Positions 25,942-35,088 of a stretch of 64,000 nt of DNA are shown here, in pieces. The stretch spans positions 4,466,501 to 4,530,500 of the forward strand of contig NZ_UGSI01000001.1 in NCBI RefSeq assembly GCF_900454495.1. The letters are read 5' to 3'. Both the position numbers and the translations under genes were made by a program. Source of the DNA: Paenibacillus macerans (lineage in GTDB: Bacteria > Bacillota > Bacilli > Paenibacillales > Paenibacillaceae). Each line of letters starts with the position of its first letter. Positions within the stretch are counted from its first letter, which is position 1. The notes beneath the pieces were generated by a model. That model ran no database searches. It worked only from the letters and a program-made list of their open reading frames with translations, and was not told the origin of the DNA.

Positions 25942-27152
25942 AGGCTCCCCTCCTTTTCCCCGGCGCCGGTCCGCAGCGGCTGCGCATCATGCCGTGCGGG
26001 GACGCGGACATTCCCTTTCCCATTCCCTTTTCCTTCCGCTTCAGCATAAATTCCGGCCAGTTCCCGGCGCACCCTATCCAGATCGTACTCCGCGGCCAGT
26101 ATCCGGCTGGCTGCGCCCATCCGCCGCCGCAGCCCGGGATGCTCATACAGCTCGGCCAAGGCCTCCGCGGCGGCCCGGGCGTCCCCTACCGGAACGAGAT
26201 AGCCGTTGTGCCCCGGGACGGCCAAATCCCGGCTGCCCCGCACGTCCGTGGCCACCAGCGGTTTGCCTGCCGCCAGGCCTTCGAGCAGCGCGCGCGGCAG
26301 CCCTTCCCGGCGGGACGAAAGCACCAGCACGTCGGCGGCCTGAAGCAGCTGCGGAATATCCTTGCGGTAACCGAGGAAACGAACCGCTTCCCGCAGTCCG
26401 AGATCCTCCGCAAGCTGCCGGTAATGGCGCTCCCGGCCGCCGGTTCCCGCCAGCAGCAGGACGGCGGGAACCGCCCGCCCGCGCAGCTCCCGCAAAGCCT
26501 CCAGCAGCTGCCGCTGGTTTTTGTTGCCGTTCAGCTCGGCGATGCAAAGAATCGCAAAGTCTCCCGGCGCAAGGCCCAGCTCCCGGCGCAGCCGCGCCGC
26601 CTCGGCGGCGGAGGCCGGGGCAAACTCCCCAAGATCGACGCCGACGCCCGGCAAATACGCAGCCTTTCCGCGAACCGGAAAACGGGCGGCGCGTTCGTAA
26701 TCCTCCCGGTTGATCGTAATCAGCACGTCCGTAAAACGAGCCATCAAGCGCTCCAGCGGATAATAAAGCAGCCAATTCCGCCACGGCGCGCCGCTGTAAA
26801 AGTGGAACCCGTGCGCGGTGTACAGAACCTTGCCGCCGCCGGCCCAAGCCGCCGCCAGCCGGCAGATGACGCCGGCGTTCGGGGTATGGACGTGGACCAA
26901 CTCGTACCGCTCACGCCGCATCCATTTCGCGAGTTCAAGCAGCGCCTTGAAGTTGCCGGACGTAAGCGGCCGGCGGCTGAACGGAAGATCGCGGCAGACA
27001 AAGCCCGCCCCAAGCAATTCGTCGCGGCAGTGATCGGGAGCCGCATAGGCGTGCACCTCAAAGCCGCGGCTTTCCAAATCCCGCATAAACGGCAGGTGGA
27101 ACGCGGCCAAGTGGGCGTAAACGGTCGCGACATAAGCCGCTTTGCCGCTCAT
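25938..27152 (-). CDS. Glycosyltransferase family 4 (third of three in the locus)
   Basis: A 404-residue GT-B enzyme. N-terminal domain: YVATVYAHLAAFHLPFMRDL and VHVHTPNAGVICRLAAA. C-terminal domain: SSRREGLPRALLEGLAAGKP, the nucleotide-sugar-binding EX7E-type motif. It is most like capsular GTs of the EpsD/WbnK type. The ATG at 27152 overlaps the preceding stop (ATGA); the frame upstream (to 27233) lies inside the previous gene and was not used. It adds one sugar of the repeat unit; donor and acceptor cannot be read from sequence. Confidence 0.92.
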   Translation of the reverse strand: MSGKAAYVATVYAHLAAFHLPFMRDLESRGFEVHAYAAPDHCRDELLGAGFVCRDLPFSRRPLTSGNFKALLELAKWMRRERYELVHVHTPNAGVICRLAAAWAGGGKVLYTAHGFHFYSGAPWRNWLLYYPLERLMARFTDVLITINREDYERAARFPVRGKAAYLPGVGVDLGEFAPASAAEAARLRRELGLAPGDFAILCIAELNGNKNQRQLLEALRELRGRAVPAVLLLAGTGGRERHYRQLAEDLGLREAVRFLGYRKDIPQLLQAADVLVLSSRREGLPRALLEGLAAGKPLVATDVRGSRDLAVPGHNGYLVPVGDARAAAEALAELYEHPGLRRRMGAASRILAAEYDLDRVRRELAGIYAEAEGKGNGKGNVRVPARHDAQPLRTGAGEKEGSL

Positions 27153-28312
27153 CCTTCCCCCACCCCGCTTCCGAGCGCCGCTTCCGCGGGCGCCAGGCTC
27201 CGCCCTGCGGCTTGGCCGTAAAGCTCCGCCCATTTCGCCGCGACGCGCCCGATCTCGTAATGCTCCGCCACATGGATCCGGCCGCGCTCGCCCATCTCCT
27301 CCCGGTCTTCCGGGGCCAGGGCCATGATGCGCTCCATCGCTCCGGCGAGCTCATCGGGAGCCTCCGGTTCAACGATATAGCCGCTCACACCGTCCTGTAC
27401 GGCCTCCGCGTTTCCGCCGACGCGGGTGGCGACGATCGGCAGACCGCTGGCGGCGGCCTCCAGCAGCACGATGGGCAATCCTTCCCATTTGGAGGAAAGC
27501 ACGTAACCGTCGGCCGCGTTCATCAGTGCGGGGATGTCGGTGCGAATGCCGAGAAACCGCACCCGGTCTTCGATCCCCAGCTTCACGGCCAATTGTCCGG
27601 CGCGCGGCCGCTCCGGGCCGATTCCGGCGATCCACAGGCGGCTGTGCGGATAAGCCTGCAGCACCTTCGCGAAGGCGAGCAGCATGGCCGGGTAATCTTT
27701 CTCCGGGACAAAACGCCCGGCGGCCAGCCAAACGAACGGCTTCGGCGAGCCGCAGATGTCCATCTCGGCGCGTATCCGCGCGCACTCCCGCTCATCCTGT
27801 GCAAACCGGCTAAGATCGATCCCGTTTTCCATCAGAACGATTTTGCGGCGGGGCGCGATTTTCCGTTTAATATATTGTTCGACCGCTTCCCGGCTGACGT
27901 TCGTCAGCAAATCGCCGAGCGGGTCGCTGAGCCGGTACAGCAATTCCCGCCATCTTCCCCCCTCATTTATATTGTGGGCGGAGCAAATCAAGAACGGAAT
28001 CCGCACGAACAAGCGGGTGGCCCGGGCCAGCAGGTTGGCGTGGACCAGATGGCTGTGGACGACGTCCGGCCGCATTTCCCGGATGATCCTCGCCAGGCGG
28101 AAAATGGCGCGGGGATCGGGGACGCCTTTCTTCATGTTCAGCGAGCGCACGTCCACGCCAAGCCCGCGCAATTCGTCAAGGTACGCGACCGGCGGAATCA
28201 TCGTGACGAGCCTGACTTCGCAGCCTCTGGCCCGCAAATCCCGGCACAGCAGGACGACCTGGCTTTCCGCGCCGGCATAGTCAAACCCGGTGATAAGAAA
28301 CAGGATTTTCAT
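27149..28312 (-). CDS. Glycosyltransferase family 4 (second of three)
   Basis: A 387-residue GT-B enzyme: MKILFLITGFDYAGAESQVV is the classic GT4 N-terminus, then MRPDVVHSHLVHANLLAR, and the C-terminal motif SSKWEGLPIVLLEAAASGLP with EX7E. Overlaps of 4 bases with the genes on both sides indicate translational coupling. Cytoplasmic or membrane-associated; it acts on the undecaprenyl-linked intermediate. Confidence 0.93.
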   Translation of the reverse strand: MKILFLITGFDYAGAESQVVLLCRDLRARGCEVRLVTMIPPVAYLDELRGLGVDVRSLNMKKGVPDPRAIFRLARIIREMRPDVVHSHLVHANLLARATRLFVRIPFLICSAHNINEGGRWRELLYRLSDPLGDLLTNVSREAVEQYIKRKIAPRRKIVLMENGIDLSRFAQDERECARIRAEMDICGSPKPFVWLAAGRFVPEKDYPAMLLAFAKVLQAYPHSRLWIAGIGPERPRAGQLAVKLGIEDRVRFLGIRTDIPALMNAADGYVLSSKWEGLPIVLLEAAASGLPIVATRVGGNAEAVQDGVSGYIVEPEAPDELAGAMERIMALAPEDREEMGERGRIHVAEHYEIGRVAAKWAELYGQAAGRSLAPAEAALGSGVGEG

Positions 28313-29562
28313 AGCGTACTAACGGCTCCTTTCGGTTGTCTTTGCGGCATAAGCGACAGGGCGGTAAACGCGATCACGACGTATTCGTAGTTGAATCCGA
28401 AGTCCCCGCTCACGAGCGCGTACCCGGCCGTCTGCAGCAGCAGGACGGCAAGCAGCGGCGACCGTCCGACGGCCGCCCCCAATGCGAATAAAACGGCGAA
28501 GGTCCATAACGTCAGCCCGGCGATTCCCCCTTCGGCGGCGATTTCCAGCACGATATTGTGCGGAAAATCCCGGGCCAGCGGTTGCGTCACACTCCCCAGT
28601 CCGGCCCCGAAAAAGGGCGATGCCGCAAACTTTTCCAGCGCCTTCGCCTGCAGCTCCAGCCGCCCGATGTAATTATCGTCGCCAAAGAGCTGATTGACGT
28701 CGAAAAGCACCATAAACCGGCTGCCGCCGATCCACTGCGCAAGCTGCGGTCCGTAAGCGGACAAGGCCGCGCCGGCCAGGGGAAGCAGGAGCAGCAGCGG
28801 CACCAGCAGCCGGGACAGCCCGAACCGTTTATTGCGGTATTTCCGGATCAGCCACACGGCGAACATGACGGCGTTGGCCGCCGCGAATACGACCACCGGA
28901 CCGCGCGACTGCGTGGCAAAGGCCGAAACGAGCGCCGCCGCCAGCGCCGTCAACCGGAGCGGCAGCGGTATCGGCTTCGCCCACAAACAAACGGTTGCCG
29001 TCATCAGCGAAGCCCGCGCGTGGAAGATCGGGTTGCCGCCGGGCAGCGTCAGCCTGCCGGGATATTCCCCCGAGTATTCGCCCAGCAGCAGATGGGCGGC
29101 GGCAAACGCCAACCCAACCCAGGCGACGGCGGTCCAGGAGAACTTGCCGTATTTTTTATAAACAATGTAAATGTATGCCGCCGGGATCACGCCGTGGGCA
29201 AACAACACGATTTCTTTCGTCAGGCCCGCCGAATCGGATGGCGCCCAGGCCAGCGAGACCAGCGCGTAAACGAAAAAAATCGCCCAAAGCCAAACCCCGG
29301 GGTCCCGGAAAATATCTCGCGCTGAAGTAGGCCTATGAAACAGGGCGGCGAGCACCGGCAAAAGCGGAAGCGCGATCAGCAGCACGAGCGCTTGCCCCGG
29401 CGCCAAGAGCTTGTAAAAGTAGCCGAACAGGTCGAAGTAGATGCAGAAAGCAAACAGGTACGCGGCATCCACTTTCATTTTCAGAACCAGCAGGCACTGC
29501 AAAAAGAACACGGCTGCAGCCCCGACAAGCAGCGCCAGCCAAAACAAGGTCAGCACCGGCAT
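28309..29562 (-). CDS. O-antigen ligase/Wzy-type polysaccharide polymerase
   Basis: A 417-residue protein with 10 or more membrane segments. A large external loop precedes the Wzy_C-like signature (FFGAGLGS and PHNIVLEIAAEGGIAGLTLW), typical of O-antigen ligases and Wzy polymerases. In a Wzx/Wzy-type locus it would polymerise flipped repeat units outside the membrane. GGGAG lies 8 bases before the ATG. Confidence 0.88.
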   Translation of the reverse strand: MPVLTLFWLALLVGAAAVFFLQCLLVLKMKVDAAYLFAFCIYFDLFGYFYKLLAPGQALVLLIALPLLPVLAALFHRPTSARDIFRDPGVWLWAIFFVYALVSLAWAPSDSAGLTKEIVLFAHGVIPAAYIYIVYKKYGKFSWTAVAWVGLAFAAAHLLLGEYSGEYPGRLTLPGGNPIFHARASLMTATVCLWAKPIPLPLRLTALAAALVSAFATQSRGPVVVFAAANAVMFAVWLIRKYRNKRFGLSRLLVPLLLLLPLAGAALSAYGPQLAQWIGGSRFMVLFDVNQLFGDDNYIGRLELQAKALEKFAASPFFGAGLGSVTQPLARDFPHNIVLEIAAEGGIAGLTLWTFAVLFALGAAVGRSPLLAVLLLQTAGYALVSGDFGFNYEYVVIAFTALSLMPQRQPKGAVSTL

Positions 29563-29565
29563 CCC

Positions 29566-30912
29566 TTAACTCCCTCTTTTCCGTTCCCTGATCCGTTCCA
29601 TATATCCGACCCGGGCCGCCTCCTTGACGGCGGTGTCCAAATGCCCGATGCCGTTCGGCTCCACCCTGCGTCCTTTCCAGCTCCGCGCAAACCGCTCGAT
29701 CGCCGGGAGGTTTTCCAGCACATTTCCCGGCCTGTTCGGCAGCTGCAGGACAAACGGAACCGGATCGGGAAAATCGGTCTCCCGGTACGCCGTAATGACC
29801 GGAAGCCCGTTGGCCAGGTATTCCCGGACCTTCAGCGGGGACGCTTCCTCCATCCCTTTGCGGTACAGCGCCAGCGTGCCGATCGCGATGTCGGCCCGGT
29901 CGAGCAGCGGCTGGTAGCCGCGCTGCAGCAGCCGGCCGTGGAACGTCATATTGGGCGGAATCGGCAGCGCCAGCTCCCCGCGCTCCACGCCGACGATGTC
30001 AAATCGCCAATGCGGTTTGGCCGCGGCCAGCTCGGCGATATGGTCCACCCCGTGCCAAGCCTGCCCGGCCGACCCGAGAAACACGAAGCGGACGGCGTCT
30101 TCGGCTCCGGCTAGGGAAGCCGCCGAGTGCGGGCCAGCCGCTGGCGCGTGCGGGCCGGCCGAAGATGCGCGCGAATCGGTAAAACATGCGTCTTCGGCCA
30201 TAGGTTCAGCTTCACTTCCGTCTTCTGCGGGGCTCGCCGCTTGGCCAACCTCCCGGCTGGACGGGTTGCACGCTCCAGCGGCCTGCGCCCCAACGGCCTG
30301 CGCTTCAGCAACCTGCACTTCAGCGGCTTGCGCTTCAACGGGCCGCACTTCGCCGCCCTCCCGTGCCAACGCGTACCGCGCCAGGTCGATCCCATTGCCG
30401 ATGACCGCCTTGTCCTTCGCGTAACGGCGGAAGCACGGGGCTTCCGCCAGCTCGCCGCTGACGAACACGAACCCGCCGGCGGCCCCGAGCACGAAGCGGC
30501 GCGTCAGCCGGTGGTAGTAATAACGCAGCCGGCCCGGGCCGCGCTCCAGCGCCAGTTCGGACACATCGTTGGTGTTGATTTCAAGCACCGAAGGAAATTC
30601 CCGAAGCAGCCGGGGGAGCGAAGGGTAATACAGATCGAAGCGATGGTAAACGACATCGGGCCCCCAGGCGCGCAAGTCTGCAAGCAAGGCCCGAAAACGC
30701 GCCAACCTGCCGGGCTTTCCCCGATACGTTTCCACGATGACCGGGATTCCGCCGCCTGCCGCTTCCTCCCAGCTTTCGCCATGCCGGCTGGTGAACAGAA
30801 ACAGCGCCGGCTCGTGGCCCAGCGATGCCCAAGCGAGCGCCTGGCCGGTCACTTTTTTGTACACCCCGCTGTCCGGTCCTTCGTTCCAGTGGATCAAATA
30901 GGCAATTTTCAA
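29566..30912 (-). CDS. Glycosyltransferase (GT4-like, first of three) with a low-complexity insert
   Basis: A 448-residue GT-B-like protein. The N-terminal half is MKIAYLIHWNEGPDSGVYKK and the C-terminal half holds FVFLGSAGQAWHGVDHIAEL and SPLKVREYLANGLPVIT. Between them (about residues 185-270) is an Ala/Glu/Gln/Val-rich insert encoded by 15-bp tandem units, which is not part of the GT fold and lengthens the linker. TTG at 30912 is the start, with AGGAGG 8 bases upstream. It is tightly packed in the operon. Confidence 0.85.
   Translation of the reverse strand: MKIAYLIHWNEGPDSGVYKKVTGQALAWASLGHEPALFLFTSRHGESWEEAAGGGIPVIVETYRGKPGRLARFRALLADLRAWGPDVVYHRFDLYYPSLPRLLREFPSVLEINTNDVSELALERGPGRLRYYYHRLTRRFVLGAAGGFVFVSGELAEAPCFRRYAKDKAVIGNGIDLARYALAREGGEVRPVEAQAAEVQVAEAQAVGAQAAGACNPSSREVGQAASPAEDGSEAEPMAEDACFTDSRASSAGPHAPAAGPHSAASLAGAEDAVRFVFLGSAGQAWHGVDHIAELAAAKPHWRFDIVGVERGELALPIPPNMTFHGRLLQRGYQPLLDRADIAIGTLALYRKGMEEASPLKVREYLANGLPVITAYRETDFPDPVPFVLQLPNRPGNVLENLPAIERFARSWKGRRVEPNGIGHLDTAVKEAARVGYMERIRERKRGS
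30284..30358 (-). repeat. 15-bp in-frame tandem repeat inside a glycosyltransferase
   Basis: Five imperfect 15-bp units, for example GCGCTTCAGCAACCT and GCACTTCAGCGGCTT, encode a 5-residue repeat (AEVQV/AEAQA type) in the linker between the two GT-B domains. Confidence 0.75.
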
Positions 30913-30931
30913 AACGGCTTCCTCCTAACGA

Positions 30932-32503
30932 TTACGGTGAAGCGGCGATGAGCTCCAGGCATTTGCTGTAAACGGCGCGCTCCGAAGTTTTCAGCAGCTG
31001 GCTGTTATGCCACAGCATCGTAAAGTCCCCGCTGTATTTCATACATTCCCGATAATAGCCGCGGATTGCATCATAAGCCTGCTCATGGTCCAGCCCCATG
31101 TACTCCGGATGCAAAATCGTCTGATCCATGACGATCAGGGGGCGTTCCCGCAAGGCCAGCGCCTTCCGGGTTTTCAGATTAAACACCGGGAATTCGTAAC
31201 AGACGCCGCAGCGAAAGCCCGCCCGGTCGGCATAGCTGAGCGTGCTGTCATACTGCAGTCCCGCGTCCTCCCAAAACTGCCACGTATCCGGGGCCTGCCA
31301 GCGCAAATAATGCTGTCTTCCACCCCAGCGGTCCTGCCTGATGCCGTTGGCCCGGGCGATTTCCACCAGCTTTTGAAATTGCTGGCGGATGCGGGCCGGG
31401 TTCAAGTAGGTGTTGTAGCTCGGATGCAGGCCGATTTCATGGCCCCGGGCGTGAATTTCGCGCAGCAGCTGCTGAATCCTCGGATCCTCGATCGCATAAT
31501 TGCCGTCAATGCCCGGTTTGGTCTTCTCGGTGATGAAATAAAAAGCGCTGCGGATTCCGGCCCGTTCGCTCTGGTCCATCAGCCAGGAGAAGGTGTTGTA
31601 CGGATCTCCGGCCAGGCTCTCCCGCCCCCGGTACAGCATTCTGGCCTTCTTCCGGCCGGATTCGAGATCCCGCCGCCGAAGCACATCCATGACGATATCC
31701 CGAAACACGCGCAGCCGGCTGCGGCCATAGATGTAAAAGGGAAAATCGACGTCATGGGTTATGCGGACCGCCGGCGTTCTCACTTTTCGGGTCAGACCGG
31801 GCCACAGCCGCTTCATGAACCGCCACAGCACCTCCACGTATTCGTTGACGATCGGCCGGTCCAGGAAGGACTCGCGGTAGGCGAGCGACGCCGTGGCCGG
31901 AAACCGGTCGATCGGGTCGCGCTCGCGGATGACCAGCTCCTCGTAGCGCGTCAGCATAAACAGGCTGCTGCCGAACACATCGATCCCCAGGTAAAATCCC
32001 TCTACGTCCGCCTCGACATATTCGCCCTTCCCGCCTTTCCGCCCGTAAATAACCGGGAGCGGCGGTTCCGCCTCGCCGCTGCCCGGCGGCCGAAACCGGT
32101 CCAACGGAAGGCGCGGCAGGGAAGCCTCCTTTAGCCAGAGCGCATCGGGGGTTTGCAGCAGCACGTCCGGCATCCGCAGCCTTTTGGCGGACACCGGCGT
32201 TACAGTGCGCGTGTCCGAAGAGCGGCCCGAACCTGCGGCCCCCGAGGCATCCGAGGCATTCGAGGCATTCGAGGCCCCCGAGGCCCCCGAGGCACCCGAG
32301 GCACCCGAAATATCCGAAGTTTCCGATGTTTTCGAAGTTTTCGAAATATCCGAAGCCGCCGTAGCTTCAATCATGACCAGTTCGATCTGTTTGCCGTCCC
32401 CGTAAACCACGTTGTATTCAAGTCCCAGAAATTCCCCCAAAACCACGCGGTAGATGTATTCTCTTTCCGGCAGGCGTGACAGGGGAGAGTATACCGTCAA
32501 CAT
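30932..32503 (-). CDS. Polysaccharide deacetylase-family protein (DUF7033-like N-terminus) with a Ser/Ala repeat insert
   Basis: A 523-residue protein without a signal peptide. The C-terminal NodB-like fold shows RITHDVDFPFY (metal-binding His and Asp region), GIRSAFYFI and GHEIGLHPSYNTY. The N-terminal part resembles the DUF7033 region that accompanies such domains in capsule loci. Residues about 49-88 are a 3-residue repeat (SGA, SNA, SET type) encoded by 9-bp units and look inserted in the N-terminal domain. Function is inferred to be deacetylation or another modification of a lipid-linked sugar in the cytoplasm; catalysis is unproven. It begins 4 bases after the stop of the flippase gene. 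Confidence 0.82.
   Translation of the reverse strand: MLTVYSPLSRLPEREYIYRVVLGEFLGLEYNVVYGDGKQIELVMIEATAASDISKTSKTSETSDISGASGASGASGASNASNASDASGAAGSGRSSDTRTVTPVSAKRLRMPDVLLQTPDALWLKEASLPRLPLDRFRPPGSGEAEPPLPVIYGRKGGKGEYVEADVEGFYLGIDVFGSSLFMLTRYEELVIRERDPIDRFPATASLAYRESFLDRPIVNEYVEVLWRFMKRLWPGLTRKVRTPAVRITHDVDFPFYIYGRSRLRVFRDIVMDVLRRRDLESGRKKARMLYRGRESLAGDPYNTFSWLMDQSERAGIRSAFYFITEKTKPGIDGNYAIEDPRIQQLLREIHARGHEIGLHPSYNTYLNPARIRQQFQKLVEIARANGIRQDRWGGRQHYLRWQAPDTWQFWEDAGLQYDSTLSYADRAGFRCGVCYEFPVFNLKTRKALALRERPLIVMDQTILHPEYMGLDHEQAYDAIRGYYRECMKYSGDFTMLWHNSQLLKTSERAVYSKCLELIAASP
32239..32357 (-). repeat. 9-bp in-frame tandem repeat inside the deacetylase-like gene
   Basis: About 13 units of a 9-bp motif (CCCGAGGCA, with CATTCGAGG and TTTTCGAAG variants) encode the Ser-Gly-Ala/Ser-Asn-Ala stretch. 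As 9 bp is a multiple of 3, gain or loss of units would keep the frame. Confidence 0.8.
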
Positions 32504-32507
32504 TCCC

Positions 32508-33899
32508 TTATCCTCGCTCCTTGCTCTGTATTGGTTCGCTCCCCGCTTCGCCCTGCGCCTTGTATTTCCGCACCGAATGCCAGGAGAGCATCAGATGCAG
32601 CACATAGCCAAGCGTCGAAGCGCCGCTGAACAGCCAGATCGCCGTTTCCGCCGTCTGATGGGTGAACCAGGCGAACGTCAGGGAACCGAGAATCAGAAAC
32701 GTACGGATGATTTCCCGGTACAGGTGAAGGTCCTGCCGCTCCATCACGTCGATCGTCGAGCCGACCGAATTGGCGACGAACTGGCTCAAATACATGACCG
32801 ACAAGATGCGGATATAGCTGCCGGACTCGGCCCATTCGCCGCCGAACAGAAACGGAAACAGAAAAGGGCCGACGCCAACGAGCGCCAGAATAATCAGCAG
32901 ACCGACAAGGAAAACATTGCGGACCGTTTTGCGAAACAAGGGGTAAAGCCGGCTCGGATCATTGATCATATAGTCCGATGATTCCGACAAATACACATTG
33001 CGGACAGAAGTCATAATCAGCGTCATCGGCGACCCGAGAATGCGCTGGCACAGCGCAAACCACCCGGCCACTTGAGTCCCGTACAACGAGGCCAGCAAAA
33101 TCGCCGGTATGTACAGCACGATGCTGTTCAACACGTTGGACGACATCGACAGCAGCGGAAACCTCCGGTACCGGTACGCGCTGTCCCGCAGATCGGCCCA
33201 GCCCGAGACGATTTGCTGCCGCTTCACATCGCGCCGCCACAGCTTCCACTGCGGAACGAGGCCACCGAAGCGGCCGATAATGTCGCCGACGATAAGGCCA
33301 AGCGGGCCCAGTTGAAACAGGCTGAGCCCGATCTGCGAAGATACCTGGGCGATGCTTTGCGTGTATTTCGTTCGCGCCAGCTCGCGGAAATATTTTTTGC
33401 GGATGGACCAATAATTCAAAATTTGATAAAAACCGGCGCCAAACAGGCTGACGATAAACAGCAGGTAATAATGGGCAACGTAGGATTCATGCATCCAAGC
33501 CGCCAGCGGCCCCTCCAAAATGTGAATGCCGATGCCGCTGGCGATGCTGACGCCGATGCAAATCCTAAGCGACAGGCTTAGCACGCTCGAGGCCGTGCGG
33601 TCGTCCTCCGGCAAGGTAATGGCGTTTTCGTACGAAAAGGAAATGACCATGAGCAGAATGCCGATGATCGACAGGTACATCGAATACGTCCCGTATTCCG
33701 AAGGCGAATAAAGCCGGGTTAAAATCGGCAGCGTCGCCAGAATGATGACCTGGCTGACGATCGTTCCGCTGGCCAGCACGAACACGTTGCGCAAAAAGCC
33801 GTCGCCGGCCAGCTTGCGGAACAAACTGACGGCATGGCGGACATGAAACAGCTCCCGCAGGCCGTAAATTTGCCGCGCGAAGGGTAACTTTTTGAACAT
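32508..33899 (-). CDS. Wzx-type polysaccharide flippase (MOP superfamily)
   Basis: A 463-residue protein with about 12-14 membrane segments. The first segments read FVLASGTIVSQVIILATLPI and LTRLYSPSEYGTYSMYLSI, the standard start of the polysaccharide biosynthesis (Wzx/RfbX) family. It would flip undecaprenyl-linked repeat units to the outer face. The neighbouring Wzy-type polymerase and Wzz-type regulator fit a Wzx/Wzy-dependent pathway. Confidence 0.92.
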   Translation of the reverse strand: MFKKLPFARQIYGLRELFHVRHAVSLFRKLAGDGFLRNVFVLASGTIVSQVIILATLPILTRLYSPSEYGTYSMYLSIIGILLMVISFSYENAITLPEDDRTASSVLSLSLRICIGVSIASGIGIHILEGPLAAWMHESYVAHYYLLFIVSLFGAGFYQILNYWSIRKKYFRELARTKYTQSIAQVSSQIGLSLFQLGPLGLIVGDIIGRFGGLVPQWKLWRRDVKRQQIVSGWADLRDSAYRYRRFPLLSMSSNVLNSIVLYIPAILLASLYGTQVAGWFALCQRILGSPMTLIMTSVRNVYLSESSDYMINDPSRLYPLFRKTVRNVFLVGLLIILALVGVGPFLFPFLFGGEWAESGSYIRILSVMYLSQFVANSVGSTIDVMERQDLHLYREIIRTFLILGSLTFAWFTHQTAETAIWLFSGASTLGYVLHLMLSWHSVRKYKAQGEAGSEPIQSKERG

Positions 33900-33909
33900 G
33901 TTTCGCTTC

Positions 33910-35088
33910 TCAATCCTTACTTGATTTCATGAAACGCTCGATATGCCCGGCGATGTAACGCTGCGCATCCTCTCCGAGGTGCGGCCCGATCGGCAGCGAC
34001 AGCACCTCCTGCGACAGCTGTTCGGCCATCGGCAGCGGCGTCCCCCCGTTATCGGCCATATAAACGGGAAGCTTGTGGACCGGCAGCGGATAATACGCGA
34101 TCGTGCTGATCCCCGCGGCGGCCAGGGCGGCCTTAAGCTCGTCTCTTTTCCCGTTCAGCACCCTGATCGTGTATTGATGATATACGTGCTTGACACCGCC
34201 CTCGCATTTCTCCGGCAAAATAAGCCCATCCAGCCCATGCAGCAGTTCCCCGTAGCGGTCCGCGGCAAGTCGGCGCTGCTCGTTCCAGGCGTCGACGTGC
34301 GGGAGCTTCACCCGCAATATGGCCGCCTGCAGCTCGTCGAGCCGGGAATTGAAGCCGATCCGCTCGTTGTAGTACTTCCGCTTCGAGCCGTGCGTCCGCA
34401 GCATCGCCGCCGTCTCGGCCAGCGCCGGATCGTCCGTCGCCAGCATGCCGCCGTCGCCGTAGGCGCCGAGATTTTTGGAAGGAAAAAAGGAATAGCAGCC
34501 CGCGTGCCCGATCGTTCCCGCCTTGCGTCCGCCCGTTTCCGCGCCGAACGCCTGAGCGGCGTCCTCGATGACGATCAGCCCATGCGCCCGTGCGATGTCC
34601 ATAATCCGGCCCATCTCCGCCGGACGGCCGAACAAATGCACCGGGAGGAGCGCTTTTGTCCGCGGCGTGATGGCCGCCTCCAGGCTGTCCGGGTTCAGGT
34701 TGAACGTCGCGGGATCGACGTCGGCAAACACCGGAACCGCCTGCACTCGGCTGATCGCCTCCGCGGTGGCAAAAAACGTGAACGGCGTCGTGATCACTTC
34801 GTCGCCGGGGCCGATTCCGGCCGCCAGCAGGGCGATGACGAGCGCGTCCGTGCCGGAATTCAGGGCGATCGCGTGCCGTACGCCCAGGTAATCGGCGGCT
34901 TCCCGCTCCAGTTGCTTCACCTGGTTCCCCATAATAAACGCCGCTTCGTCCAATACGGCCTCAATCGCTTCCAGCAGCCGCGGCTTCAGCTCGGCGACCT
35001 CCCGCTTCAGATCCAACACGGGAATGGGATCGGCGGTTTGATCGCCATCACCTGTCCCGTAACCGTTTAAGCCCTGCGCCTGATTCAT
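33910..35088 (-). CDS. DegT/DnrJ/EryC1/StrS aminotransferase (WbpE-like)
   Basis: A 392-residue PLP enzyme: DVDPATFNLNPDSLEAAITP, HGLIVIEDAAQAFGAE and SFFPSKNLGAYGDGG, the last with the PLP-binding Lys. WbpE-type enzymes transfer an amino group to C3 of UDP-3-keto-GlcNAcA. Its neighbours (acetyltransferase, 6-dehydrogenase and Gfo/Idh oxidoreductase) are exactly the partners of that step, so this assignment is strong by context. It overlaps the acetyltransferase gene by 4 bases. Confidence 0.92.
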   Translation of the reverse strand: MNQAQGLNGYGTGDGDQTADPIPVLDLKREVAELKPRLLEAIEAVLDEAAFIMGNQVKQLEREAADYLGVRHAIALNSGTDALVIALLAAGIGPGDEVITTPFTFFATAEAISRVQAVPVFADVDPATFNLNPDSLEAAITPRTKALLPVHLFGRPAEMGRIMDIARAHGLIVIEDAAQAFGAETGGRKAGTIGHAGCYSFFPSKNLGAYGDGGMLATDDPALAETAAMLRTHGSKRKYYNERIGFNSRLDELQAAILRVKLPHVDAWNEQRRLAADRYGELLHGLDGLILPEKCEGGVKHVYHQYTIRVLNGKRDELKAALAAAGISTIAYYPLPVHKLPVYMADNGGTPLPMAEQLSQEVLSLPIGPHLGEDAQRYIAGHIERFMKSSKD

